Below are positions 24,653 to 33,390 of a stretch of DNA of 64,000 bases, piece after piece. The DNA comes from Pseudobutyrivibrio ruminis (GTDB lineage: Bacteria > Bacillota > Clostridia > Lachnospirales > Lachnospiraceae), in the NCBI GenBank assembly GCA_015057315.1, contig SVER01000013.1, forward strand, positions 23,032 through 87,031, written 5' to 3'. The notes under the pieces were generated by a model. It did no database searches. It saw only the letters and a list, made by a program, of their open reading frames with translations, and was not told the origin of the DNA. The translations under genes and the position numbers were made by a program. How positions within the stretch are numbered: position 1 is the first letter of the stretch; each line of letters starts with the position of its first letter.

Positions 24653-26238
24653 TGTTAAAAGTATTACTAGTTGATGATGAGCCATTTATTTTACAGGGGT
24701 TAAAGCTTTTGCTTGATTGGGAGGCAGAAGGATATGAAATCCATACTGCTACCAATGGAAAGGAAGCTTTAGATTTTATTAATTACAATCCGGTGGATTT
24801 GGTTATTGCTGATATTAGAATGCCAGTGATGACAGGGCTGGATCTCTTAAAAGAGCTTAGAGAAACAAAGCATAGCGATGTTTATTTTGTAATCCTCAGC
24901 GGTTTTGCAGAATTTAATTATGCACAGGAAGCCCTTAGATATAATTGTACAGATTATATTTTAAAGCCGGTAGAAAAGGATCAGTTATTAAGTATTCTTA
25001 GAAAAGTATTCGAACTTAATACAGAAAAGGAATCCAGGGATAAGGACAGAGCTAAAAAAGAAAGAGCTTATCTTGATAGAAATTTAATGGCTCTTTTGAG
25101 CGGCAAGTTTGATAAGGGCAACATAGAATATCTTTCAGATAAAATCAATATTGATGAAGAAATGTGCTACTTGGAGGTGCAGCTTGATGAGGAAACATTA
25201 TCTGAGGACTATTCCGATGATGAAAAGAAGGAACAGCTAAAGAAACTATATGCAGCAGCTACAGAGTTCCTAAAAAGCGATGCTGATTTGTGCGTCATGG
25301 ATGTGTCAGATAGTGAAAAAGTATATGACTTGGGATTTATCTATACAGAGTCGATGGGACATCGCATGCAGATGACCATGAAGGAATATATAGAAGATTT
25401 TCTAGATTACATTATCGTAAATACGAATTTATCTGCAACAGTGCTTGTGGGTAAAACTGTGTCCGGAATTAAGAATATATCTAAATCCTATGGAACAGCC
25501 AATATGCTTCGTTCCCTTCAGGGCTTCAGAGAAAAGAAAAAGCTCTACTATTACGAAGAGGAATACAAGGTGACTGATTCAGGAATCCTTATTTGTAAAA
25601 AGCAATTAGATGATCTTATCGATGCAATAGAAAAGGGTGAGCATGTGGAAATCCGAGAGAAGGTAGATGCCTTCTACAGTGAAATGAAAAATACTGGTGT
25701 TACAGAATCCACCATGAATCTTAACATTAACTACCTGCTGTTCCAGCTGATACATCTTGCTAGTGAGCTTGATAGCGAGGTTAACCAGGAGGAAATCCTT
25801 CGTATGATATCTGAAAGCACATCAGAAGAAGGAATCCGCCGAGGCGGAAAAACTCACCTTTGTCGTATGGCATACGCTTATGGGGAGTACTTGGCACAGC
25901 TTCGTAAAAATGTATCCAAGGGTGTCTTAGGTGATATAGAAGAGGAGATTAAGAAAAACTTTGCAAGCAATCTTACCCTTAAAGATTTGGCAGAAAAATA
26001 TTTTATTAATTCTGCATACTTAGGACAGCTATTTCGCAAGAAGTATGGTTGCTCATTCAAGGACTATCTTAATGAGAAGCGCATTGAGGAAGCATCACGT
26101 TTACTTCGTAAAAGCGATATGAAAATATATGAGGTGGCAGAGGCTGTAGGCTACAAGGATGTGGACTATTTCGTCAACAAGTTTATTGAAGCCAATGGCT
26201 GTACGCCAACTAAATATAAGAAAAACATGGGGGTCTAG
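24652..26238 (+). CDS. Response regulator with AraC-type DNA-binding domain, YesN type
   Basis: A 528-residue regulator. The receiver domain has the acidic pair VDDEP, phospho-acceptor Asp54 in VIADIRMP and Lys105 in ILKPVEK. A long helical middle region follows, and the C-terminus is an AraC helix-turn-helix pair (LTLKDLAEKYFINSAYLGQL; EVAEAVGYKDVDYFVNKF). It pairs with the kinase just upstream and should activate the flanking xylan genes, including the binding protein operon that follows. The stop codon lies inside the stem of its terminator. Confidence 0.94.
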   Translation: MLKVLLVDDEPFILQGLKLLLDWEAEGYEIHTATNGKEALDFINYNPVDLVIADIRMPVMTGLDLLKELRETKHSDVYFVILSGFAEFNYAQEALRYNCTDYILKPVEKDQLLSILRKVFELNTEKESRDKDRAKKERAYLDRNLMALLSGKFDKGNIEYLSDKINIDEEMCYLEVQLDEETLSEDYSDDEKKEQLKKLYAAATEFLKSDADLCVMDVSDSEKVYDLGFIYTESMGHRMQMTMKEYIEDFLDYIIVNTNLSATVLVGKTVSGIKNISKSYGTANMLRSLQGFREKKKLYYYEEEYKVTDSGILICKKQLDDLIDAIEKGEHVEIREKVDAFYSEMKNTGVTESTMNLNINYLLFQLIHLASELDSEVNQEEILRMISESTSEEGIRRGGKTHLCRMAYAYGEYLAQLRKNVSKGVLGDIEEEIKKNFASNLTLKDLAEKYFINSAYLGQLFRKKYGCSFKDYLNEKRIEEASRLLRKSDMKIYEVAEAVGYKDVDYFVNKFIEANGCTPTKYKKNMGV

Positions 26239-26263
26239 CCGAATGGCTAGACCTTTAATTTTT
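26231..26263 (+). terminator. Terminator overlapping the end of the response-regulator gene
   Basis: GGTCTAGCC and GGCTAGACC form a 9-bp stem around GAAT, followed by TTTAATTTTT. The TAG stop of the regulator gene is part of the left arm. Confidence 0.85.
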
Positions 26264-26398
26264 ACCCGGGGAAAAGTTTAAATTTTCTCCCCCTTTAATC
26301 TATACTTTTTTGGGTGTTTAGTTCACAAATTTGTCATACAATACCATTATCAAAGAGGACACAAAGTCCTGTGATAATAAAAGGAGGGTTTATAATTT

Positions 26399-28072
26399 AT
26401 GAAGAAGAAAATGGTAAGTGCCTTACTTCTTACTTCAATGCTTGCTGGCATGTTCTCAGGCTGTGGAAAAGCAGAAGCTGGCGGCGGAGCAGTTAATGAG
26501 GATGGTATCAAAGAATTTACAGCATTCTTTGCAGTACCTGGTTCAGAAATCAACGATGACAATGAGATTCAGCAAATCATCGCTGAGAAGACTGGATGTA
26601 AGGTAAAGGAGACATGGTTAACAGGTCAGACAGCTGAAGAGGCAGTTGGTACTCTTATCGCTGGTGGCGAGTATCCAGACTTTATTGAAGGCGGTAATGG
26701 TTCAAAGCAGTTATATGAAGCAGGTGCTCTTGTAGCTCTTGATGATTATATTGATAAGTATCCAAATATCAAGGAATACTTTACAGAGCAGGAATGGGAT
26801 CAGCTTCGTCAGAGCGACGGACATATTTACTGGATTCCACAGTTCTCTAACATCTATGGTCAGGAACGTGCTTGTACACACAATGACGAAGCATTCTGGA
26901 TTCAGGCAAGAGTTCTTGAGTGGGCTGGATATCCAAAGGTAGAGACAATGGATGAGTACTTCGATCTTATTGAGAAGTATAACGAAGCTAACCCAACAAT
27001 GGCAGATGGTACAACAGCAAATATTCCTTACACAATTCTTTGTGATGATTGGAGATATTTCTGCTTAGAGAATGCACCAGAATTCCTTGATGGTTATCCA
27101 AACGATGGATCAGTTATCGTAGATCCAGAAAACCTTAAGGTTATCGATTACAATACAACAGATACAGCTGTTAAATATTTCAAGAAGCTTAACGAAGAAT
27201 ACAAGAAGGGTATCGTAGACCCAGAGTCATTCACACAGACATATGATGAGTACATTGCTAAGATTTCTTCTGGTCGTGTACTTGGTATGATTGATCAGTG
27301 GTGGGATTTCGCTTACACAGGTGAGGATGCAATCAAGTCAGCAGGTCTTGATGAGCAGGGTTGCCAGTATGTTCCACTTCCAATCACAATTGAGAAGGGC
27401 ATGAAGAATCAGTGGCACAACTCAGGCGGAGTTCTTAATGTATCTTCAGGTCTTGCAATCACAACATCATGTAAGGATGTTGAGGGAGCACTTCAGTTTG
27501 TTAACGACCTTCTTGATCAGGATATCCATGATTTAAGATTCTGGGGCGTTGAAGGTGAAGATTATTTGGTAGGTGATGACGGATTATACTACAGAACACC
27601 TGAGATGAGAAAGCAGGCAGCTGATACAGCTTACAAGGCTGCTCATACATGTTCATACTCATACTTCCCACAGTATTCAGGAACAAGCCGTGATGGAAAG
27701 AATGCTATGAAGTCTGATGGACAGGAGCAGGAATTCTTCGATGGTCTTTCAGAGCCAATCAAGAAGTGCTTTGAGGCTTATGGCGCTAAGACATACGTAG
27801 AGATGCTTGGTACATCTGAGAAGCCAGGTGCTTGGTATCCAATGTACACATACTCAAACACATTAACAACTGACACACCAGGTGGTACAGCTTGGACAAA
27901 GATGGGTGAGATTAAGCACCAGTATCTTCCAAAGGTTGTTATGGCTGATGACTTTGAGAAGGGCTGGGATGAGTACATGAAGGCTTACAAAGAGTGCAAG
28001 CCTGAGGACTTTATTTCTGAGATGCAGACAGAGCTTGATAGAAGAATGGAAGAAGCAGCTAAGTACGAATAA
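26399..28072 (+). CDS. Extracellular oligosaccharide-binding lipoprotein, second importer
   Basis: A 557-residue solute-binding protein with lipobox FSGC (Cys22). It is of the same LplA-like class as the lipoprotein at 9493 (EFTAFFAVPGSEI, LIAGGEYPDFIEG, DEYFDLIEKYNE) but clearly diverged from it. AAAGGAGGGTTTATAATTT precedes the ATG. It sits between the YesM/YesN genes and two permeases followed by a GH8 exo-oligoxylanase, so xylo-oligosaccharides are the likely ligand. The 160-base leader after the regulator's terminator probably holds an inducible promoter. Confidence 0.92.
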   Translation: MKKKMVSALLLTSMLAGMFSGCGKAEAGGGAVNEDGIKEFTAFFAVPGSEINDDNEIQQIIAEKTGCKVKETWLTGQTAEEAVGTLIAGGEYPDFIEGGNGSKQLYEAGALVALDDYIDKYPNIKEYFTEQEWDQLRQSDGHIYWIPQFSNIYGQERACTHNDEAFWIQARVLEWAGYPKVETMDEYFDLIEKYNEANPTMADGTTANIPYTILCDDWRYFCLENAPEFLDGYPNDGSVIVDPENLKVIDYNTTDTAVKYFKKLNEEYKKGIVDPESFTQTYDEYIAKISSGRVLGMIDQWWDFAYTGEDAIKSAGLDEQGCQYVPLPITIEKGMKNQWHNSGGVLNVSSGLAITTSCKDVEGALQFVNDLLDQDIHDLRFWGVEGEDYLVGDDGLYYRTPEMRKQAADTAYKAAHTCSYSYFPQYSGTSRDGKNAMKSDGQEQEFFDGLSEPIKKCFEAYGAKTYVEMLGTSEKPGAWYPMYTYSNTLTTDTPGGTAWTKMGEIKHQYLPKVVMADDFEKGWDEYMKAYKECKPEDFISEMQTELDRRMEEAAKYE

Positions 28073-28104
28073 ATATTAATTAACAATTAGGTAGAAAAGT
28101 ACCC

Positions 28105-28138
28105 AATGGCGGGCATAAACTACTATGCTCGCCATTTC
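28105..28138 (+). other. Hairpin between binding-protein and permease genes
   Basis: AATGGCGGGCATA and TATGCTCGCCATT pair over 13 bp with one mismatch around AACTAC. The following TTCTCTACCTACTTTTA is only weakly T-rich, so it is better read as a partial terminator or mRNA-stabilising hairpin that raises binding-protein expression. Confidence 0.6.
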
Positions 28139-28172
28139 TCTACCTACTTTTAGACATACTTGGGAGGGAATC

Positions 28173-29090
28173 ATGAAGACGAAGGCTATCAATATGGTGG
28201 ATTTAAAGCGCCAGAGAGTTTTGATATTCTGGGCAGCAGCAATTACCATCTACGGAATTATTTTTAACTATTTACCATTAGCTGGATGGCTTATGGCTTT
28301 CCAGAACTACAAACCAGTAACTGGTTTATTACATTCACAGTTTGTTGGAATGGCAAAATTTAAATTACTTTTTTCTGATGTATCATTTTTAAGAGTTATC
28401 AGAAACACACTTGCAATGGGTGTTATCAACCTTGCAGTTACATTCTTTATGGCTATTTTATTCGCAATTCTTTTAAATGAAATGGCATCAAAGGGTGGAA
28501 AGAAAGTGGTTCAGACAATTTCATACTTACCACATTTCCTTTCATGGATTATCGTTACAGGAATCTTGCATGATGCACTTTCTGGAACAGGTATTATTAA
28601 CACATTACTTTTACATTTTGGAGCTGTAACACAGCCAATTAACTTTTTTGCACACGAAAAATATTTCTGGCCAATTGTTGCTTTCGCAAATGTTTGGAAG
28701 GAAACAGGTTGGAATGCAATTATATATTTAGCAGCTATCACATCTATCGACCCTTCACTTTATGAAGCAGCAGCTATCGATGGTGCAGGCAGATGGGCAA
28801 AGATTAAGCATGTAACACTTCCTGGTATTAAGCCAACAATCATGATTCTTCTTCTTATGAACGTTGGTAATGTACTTAACGCAGGTTTCGAAATTCAGTA
28901 CTTACTTGGAAATGGTCTAGTACAGAACGTATCACAGACAATTGATATCTACGTACTTAAATGGGGTATCAGCCAAGGCGATTATTCAATCGGTACTGCA
29001 GCAGGTATCTTCAAGAGTGTTGTCGCAATTGTTCTTATTGTTATATGTAATCATCTTGCTAAGAAGCATGGTGAAGAAAGATTATTCTAA
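28173..29090 (+). CDS. Carbohydrate ABC transporter permease, LplB type, second importer
   Basis: A 305-residue permease with six membrane segments and EAA loop EAAAIDGAGRWAKIKHVTLP. I start it at the ATG at 28173 (MKTKAINMVD), which has GGGAGGG six bases upstream; the in-frame ATG at 28125 lies inside the intercistronic hairpin. It is clearly related to the permease at 7472 (shared SYLPHFLSWII and GWNAIIYLAAI blocks), so the two importers are ancient paralogues. Confidence 0.93.
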   Translation: MKTKAINMVDLKRQRVLIFWAAAITIYGIIFNYLPLAGWLMAFQNYKPVTGLLHSQFVGMAKFKLLFSDVSFLRVIRNTLAMGVINLAVTFFMAILFAILLNEMASKGGKKVVQTISYLPHFLSWIIVTGILHDALSGTGIINTLLLHFGAVTQPINFFAHEKYFWPIVAFANVWKETGWNAIIYLAAITSIDPSLYEAAAIDGAGRWAKIKHVTLPGIKPTIMILLLMNVGNVLNAGFEIQYLLGNGLVQNVSQTIDIYVLKWGISQGDYSIGTAAGIFKSVVAIVLIVICNHLAKKHGEERLF

Positions 29091-29102
29091 GGAGGCATCA
29101 AA

Positions 29103-30071
29103 ATGGATCAGACTAGTAGTTCATTCGTTGGATTTGCCGGATTAGCCAGTAAAAACAAGGAGGCAACTAAGATGAAAGCAAAAAGACGAAAAAAAATATC
29201 AGGTGCAGATTTAGCATTTAGAATTTGCAACGGCATATTTATGGTTTTATTTGTAATTATTACATTATATCCAGTACTTAATACATTGGCCGTTTCATTG
29301 AATGATGGTACAGATGCACTTCGAGGTGGTATTTATTTATTCCCACGTGTATTTACTTGGAAGAATTATGAGACTGTATTGTCAAAAGATAATCTTATTA
29401 CAGGTGCTATTGTAACTGTGTCAAGAACAGTTATTGGTACATTACTTGCTCTTGTAATGAATGCAATACTTGCGTTTATTGTCAGCAGAAAGAACTTTAT
29501 TTTTGCTAAACCTGTATCACTGTTTTGGGTTATTACAATGTATGTTAACGGTGGATTAATTCCTACCTTTCTCCTATTTAAATCCCTCGGACTTACAAAC
29601 AGCTTTGCTGTATATGTAATTCCTGGAATGGTATCTGCCTTTAACATGTTAGTTATTAGAACCTATATGAGAGGTATTCCTGACAGTTTGGAAGAGTCTG
29701 CACAGCTTGACGGTGCTGGCTATACAACAATCTTCCTAAAAATCATTTCTCCATTATGCAAGCCAGTTTACGCAACTGTTGCACTCTTCGTTGCTGTAGG
29801 ACAGTGGAACTCTTGGTTCGATGCAATGCTTTATAACAGAATGGCATCACAGTATACAACATTGCAGTATGAGTTGATGAAGTTACTTTCATCAGTATCT
29901 AATCAAAGTTCATCTGCAGAAGCAATGAAAAATGCTGGTGAAGGCTCTGTAACCCCTACATCTGTTAGAGCAGCAGCTACAATTATTACAATGCTCCCTA
30001 TCATTTGTATCTATCCATTCCTTCAGCGTTACTTCGTAACCGGACTTACGCTAGGTGGAGTAAAGGAGTAA
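29103..30071 (+). CDS. Carbohydrate ABC transporter permease, LplC/YtcP type, second importer
   Basis: A 322-residue permease: about 35 charged cytosolic residues, six membrane segments, EAA loop ESAQLDGAGYTTIFLKIISP and the family ending TGLTLGGVKE. AAGGAGGCATCAAA precedes the ATG, 12 bases after the first permease. No ATPase gene is present, so energy must come from a shared ATPase elsewhere. The GH8 gene starts one base after its stop. Confidence 0.93.
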   Translation: MDQTSSSFVGFAGLASKNKEATKMKAKRRKKISGADLAFRICNGIFMVLFVIITLYPVLNTLAVSLNDGTDALRGGIYLFPRVFTWKNYETVLSKDNLITGAIVTVSRTVIGTLLALVMNAILAFIVSRKNFIFAKPVSLFWVITMYVNGGLIPTFLLFKSLGLTNSFAVYVIPGMVSAFNMLVIRTYMRGIPDSLEESAQLDGAGYTTIFLKIISPLCKPVYATVALFVAVGQWNSWFDAMLYNRMASQYTTLQYELMKLLSSVSNQSSSAEAMKNAGEGSVTPTSVRAAATIITMLPIICIYPFLQRYFVTGLTLGGVKE

Positions 30072-30072
30072 T

Positions 30073-31191
30073 ATGCGTAATGTTTTTTTAGAGATTGGAA
30101 AATCTCAGGCTGAGATAGATGCTCGCGTAGAAGAGACATTTAATGAGATTTTTTACGGAGCCAATAACTTTTATGGTACTACGGCTGACGGTACCATGGG
30201 ATTTCTTATAGACACGGGCAACAACGACACCCGTACTGAGGGAATTTCTTATGGCATGATGATGTGTGTCCAGCTAGACAAGAAAAAAGAATTCGACCAG
30301 CTTTGGAACTGGGCAATGACAAAGATGTATCTGGATGAGGGAGAAAATAAAGGATACTTCGCCTGGTCAGTGGCAACTGACGGAAATAAAAATGCTTTTG
30401 GACCAGCTCCTGACGGAGAGGAATTCTTTGCAATGTCACTCATTTTTGCAAGCAAGAGATGGGGTGATGGTGAAGGAATTTACAATTACAGCCATCAGGC
30501 AAAAGAGTTGCTTAGGACATGCATTCATCATGAAGAGCTTTATGGTGGACATAACATGTGGACAGATGATGGACTAATCAAGTTCGTCCCAGGACTTGAT
30601 TTTACAGATCCATCATACCACCTGCCACATTTCTATGATTTGTTTGCAGAAAACTGCTATGAAGAGGATAGGTTATTCTGGAAGACAGCAGCTAATGCTA
30701 GTAGAGAATATCTAAAGAAGGCTTGCCATCCCGTTACAGGTCTTTCAGCAGAATATAGCTACTATGATGGAAAGCCATATCCTGACCATGAGCATTTTGG
30801 TGGACGTCACGATTGGTTCTACAGTGACGCATATCGCACCATTGCAAACATAGGATTAGCTTATGAGTGGGAATCAAAGGATTCCGATTTTGATAGATTT
30901 TGCAGAGAAACTGCAAATAATTTACAACGCTTCTTCTTCACTCTTCCCTCTGATAAAAACAGAGGAATATATGAAATCGACGGCACTATTTTGGAGGGAA
31001 CGGCCCTTCATCCTGTAGGCTTGACTGCCACAATCGCTCAGGCGAGTTTGGCAGCGGATGGAGAGTACGCCCTCAAGGCTGTCGAAGAATTTTGGAACAC
31101 CCCTCTTAGAACAGGGGAACGCAGATATTACGACAACTGCCTGTACATGTTTGCTATGCTTGCTCTAAGCGGTAAGTACAAAAAATATTAA
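30073..31191 (+). CDS. GH8 reducing-end xylose-releasing exo-oligoxylanase (Rex)
   Basis: A 372-residue family 8 enzyme without signal peptide. It should remove xylose from the reducing end of imported xylo-oligosaccharides, complementing the non-reducing-end GH3/GH43 xylosidases. Catalytic landmarks are Glu56 in TRTEGISYGMM, Asp114 in APDGEEFF and Asp252 in FYSDAYRT; the alpha6/alpha6 barrel motifs (ENKGYFAW, GRHDWFYSD) fit the Rex8A subgroup. AGGAGTAAT, shared with the end of the permease gene, is the ribosome binding site. Confidence 0.93.
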   Translation: MRNVFLEIGKSQAEIDARVEETFNEIFYGANNFYGTTADGTMGFLIDTGNNDTRTEGISYGMMMCVQLDKKKEFDQLWNWAMTKMYLDEGENKGYFAWSVATDGNKNAFGPAPDGEEFFAMSLIFASKRWGDGEGIYNYSHQAKELLRTCIHHEELYGGHNMWTDDGLIKFVPGLDFTDPSYHLPHFYDLFAENCYEEDRLFWKTAANASREYLKKACHPVTGLSAEYSYYDGKPYPDHEHFGGRHDWFYSDAYRTIANIGLAYEWESKDSDFDRFCRETANNLQRFFFTLPSDKNRGIYEIDGTILEGTALHPVGLTATIAQASLAADGEYALKAVEEFWNTPLRTGERRYYDNCLYMFAMLALSGKYKKY

Positions 31192-31205
31192 TAAAGATTT
31201 CTTTT

Positions 31206-31233
31206 GCCACCGGATGTAGCTGGTGGCTTTTTT
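31206..31233 (+). terminator. Terminator of the xylo-oligosaccharide operon
   Basis: GCCACCGG and CTGGTGGC pair around ATGTAG, followed by TTTTTT. It marks the right border of the sugar locus. Confidence 0.9.
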
Positions 31234-31368
31234 AATGCAAAAAGATTAGTTGGTCAGATTGCCCACCTTTGTTATGCTACTGTTAAAAACATAAGTCAAT
31301 TCGCTAATAGAATATAATTTTATAAATTGTTATAATATATAACGAATTAGAAATTTCGGAGGATTAAT

Positions 31369-32904
31369 ATGAGACTCTCCCAGTTATTAGAGTTTGACAA
31401 TATCATAGTGCAATGTCACAACAATCCAGATGCAGATGCCCTTGCATCTGGTTTTGCTGTTTTAAAATATTTACGGGATAATGGCAAGAATGTCAGGTTT
31501 GTTTATGGCGGTAATTTTGAGATAGCTAAGAGTAATCTAAAACTTATGATTGCCGACCTTGGTATTGATGTTGATTATGTTAAGACACAGGATGAATTGG
31601 CTAAGCTGCTTGGTCTTAAGGAAGGGGAATTCCCAGACCTTCTTATTACAGTGGACGGCCAATATTTAGAAGGCAATATCCAAAAGTTTGCTGCAAAGAA
31701 TATTGCTATTATCGACCATCATCAGGTGGAAGGTCTTCTTCCTAAGCTTTCAGAGGTAAGGAGCTATCAGGCTAGCTGTGCCACAGTAGTGTGGGATTTG
31801 CTAAAGCTTGAAGGGATAGATGTTAATGCTGATATTAAGCTTTCTACAGCCCTTTATTATGGTCTTCTTACCGATAGTAATAATTTCTCAGAGTTACATC
31901 ATCCTATAGACATGGATATGCGAGACGAGCTTAAGTTTAGCCCAGCTATTATCACTAAGTTTAAGAATTCCAACATCTCCCAGGAGGAGCTTCGTATTGC
32001 AGGAATAGCACTGCTTGGCTCAGAGTATTATCGTGACAATCATTACGCAATAGTTAAGACTGATCCATGTGATCCTAATGTGCTGGGTATCATTTCAGAT
32101 ATGCTTCTAGAGGTTGAGGATGTTGAGTGCTGCCTGGTTTATTCTATCCATGAGGGTGGTATTAAGATTTCTGTTAGAAGCTGTGTCAAGGAAGTTAAGG
32201 CAGACGAGCTGGCTCAGTTTATCTGCGAAGGTGTAGGAAATGGTGGCGGCCACTGGATTAAAGCAGGCGGCTCCATCCAAAGAAAACTTTTAGAGCTTCA
32301 GGAGCTAGACTACAATGCACCATCTATTCAGCAGTTCTTCAGAAGCAGAATGCAGGATTACTTCTATGATAATGATATTATTTATGCTGATAATTATGAG
32401 CTTGATTTACATGGCATGGATAAATATGAAGGAAAGACTTTGCAGGCAGGCTTTGTAATAGCCAAGGATATTATGCCTGTAGGCTCTAATATGATCATAA
32501 GAACTATTCAAGGTGATGTGAAATTTGAGGTAAAGCCAGATACTATTATTGTAATCGGAATACGAGGAGAAGTGTCTGCTATTTCAAAGGAGCAGTTTGA
32601 TAAATATTTTACAAAAGATGAAGCTGAATACATCTATCCTGGTGACTATATTCCTACAATAAGAAATGATGTTGATGGAAGAACAATGGAACTGATACCA
32701 TTTGCCCACAGCTGTATCACTGCGGGCAATAGTATGTTGTTTGCTAAAGAATTAAATAATAGAACAAAGTTATTTACTAAACATAATCCAGAGACCTACA
32801 GGCTTGGTAAGCCAGGGGATTATATGGGTGTTTTAGCAGAAGATACTTCTGAAATATTTATTATTGAACGAGAACTCTTCAATAAAATGTTTACACCAGC
32901 TTAG
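31369..32904 (+). CDS. DHH-family phosphoesterase with C-terminal extension
   Basis: A 511-residue protein. The DHH domain has HNNPDADALASG (residues 17-28), TVDGQ and the DHH triad (Asp116-His117-His118) that binds Mn2+; a DHHA1 domain follows with GNGGGHWIKAGGS near 292. Families with this pair cleave nanoRNA or cyclic dinucleotides. About 190 further residues (from about 320) contain two PGDY motifs and are not part of NrnA. That extension is unusual to me and its role is unknown. TCGGAGGATTAAT precedes the ATG. Confidence 0.82.
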   Translation: MRLSQLLEFDNIIVQCHNNPDADALASGFAVLKYLRDNGKNVRFVYGGNFEIAKSNLKLMIADLGIDVDYVKTQDELAKLLGLKEGEFPDLLITVDGQYLEGNIQKFAAKNIAIIDHHQVEGLLPKLSEVRSYQASCATVVWDLLKLEGIDVNADIKLSTALYYGLLTDSNNFSELHHPIDMDMRDELKFSPAIITKFKNSNISQEELRIAGIALLGSEYYRDNHYAIVKTDPCDPNVLGIISDMLLEVEDVECCLVYSIHEGGIKISVRSCVKEVKADELAQFICEGVGNGGGHWIKAGGSIQRKLLELQELDYNAPSIQQFFRSRMQDYFYDNDIIYADNYELDLHGMDKYEGKTLQAGFVIAKDIMPVGSNMIIRTIQGDVKFEVKPDTIIVIGIRGEVSAISKEQFDKYFTKDEAEYIYPGDYIPTIRNDVDGRTMELIPFAHSCITAGNSMLFAKELNNRTKLFTKHNPETYRLGKPGDYMGVLAEDTSEIFIIERELFNKMFTPA

Positions 32905-33267
32905 TTAGAAAGAAACAATGGAAAAACCATCCTTCAGGCCATTAATCTGCAAATAGGATTTTACATCAAGAACCCTTTTTGTCAGCTTGTGGCCTGTCTG
33001 GGTAAATCCATCAGATTCCACTTCGTTAAATGTAATATCATTGCCATCTTCAATACCACGTCTATCAGTAACATGATATTTAACAACGCCGCTTGCGATA
33101 CGGGCAAATTCAGCTTTTGAGACAAGAACACTCACTTCCACATTGCCACCGGCAGCGCCAGTTTTAAGGGTATTTGTATCAGCAAAAAACTGACGACCAA
33201 GCTCATCTGCCTTACTTCCGTTCATAGCCTCATTTAAACCTTTGATAAGATCTTCTCTTCCTGCCAT
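32905..33267 (-). CDS. Conserved-looking small cytoplasmic protein, unknown function
   Basis: A 120-residue soluble protein beginning MAGREDLIKGLNEAMNGSKA, with no signal peptide or membrane helix. The second half is beta-rich (GNVEVSVLVSKAEFARIASG, DITFNEVESDGFTQTGHKLT). On its own strand TTAGGAGGTTGCC precedes the ATG, an excellent start. Its stop codon abuts that of the DHH gene with no base between them. I do not recognise the family. Codon use resembles its housekeeping neighbours, so it is probably native. Confidence 0.7.
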   Translation of the reverse strand: MAGREDLIKGLNEAMNGSKADELGRQFFADTNTLKTGAAGGNVEVSVLVSKAEFARIASGVVKYHVTDRRGIEDGNDITFNEVESDGFTQTGHKLTKRVLDVKSYLQINGLKDGFSIVSF

Positions 33268-33390
33268 GGCAACCTCCTAAATAATAAAAATTTACCAACT
33301 AGTATTAATAGAATACAATGTATCTTTGAAGAATCTGTGATAAAATATTGAAAGATTGTACTAAGAGAATAAATTATTGGAGGAAGAATA

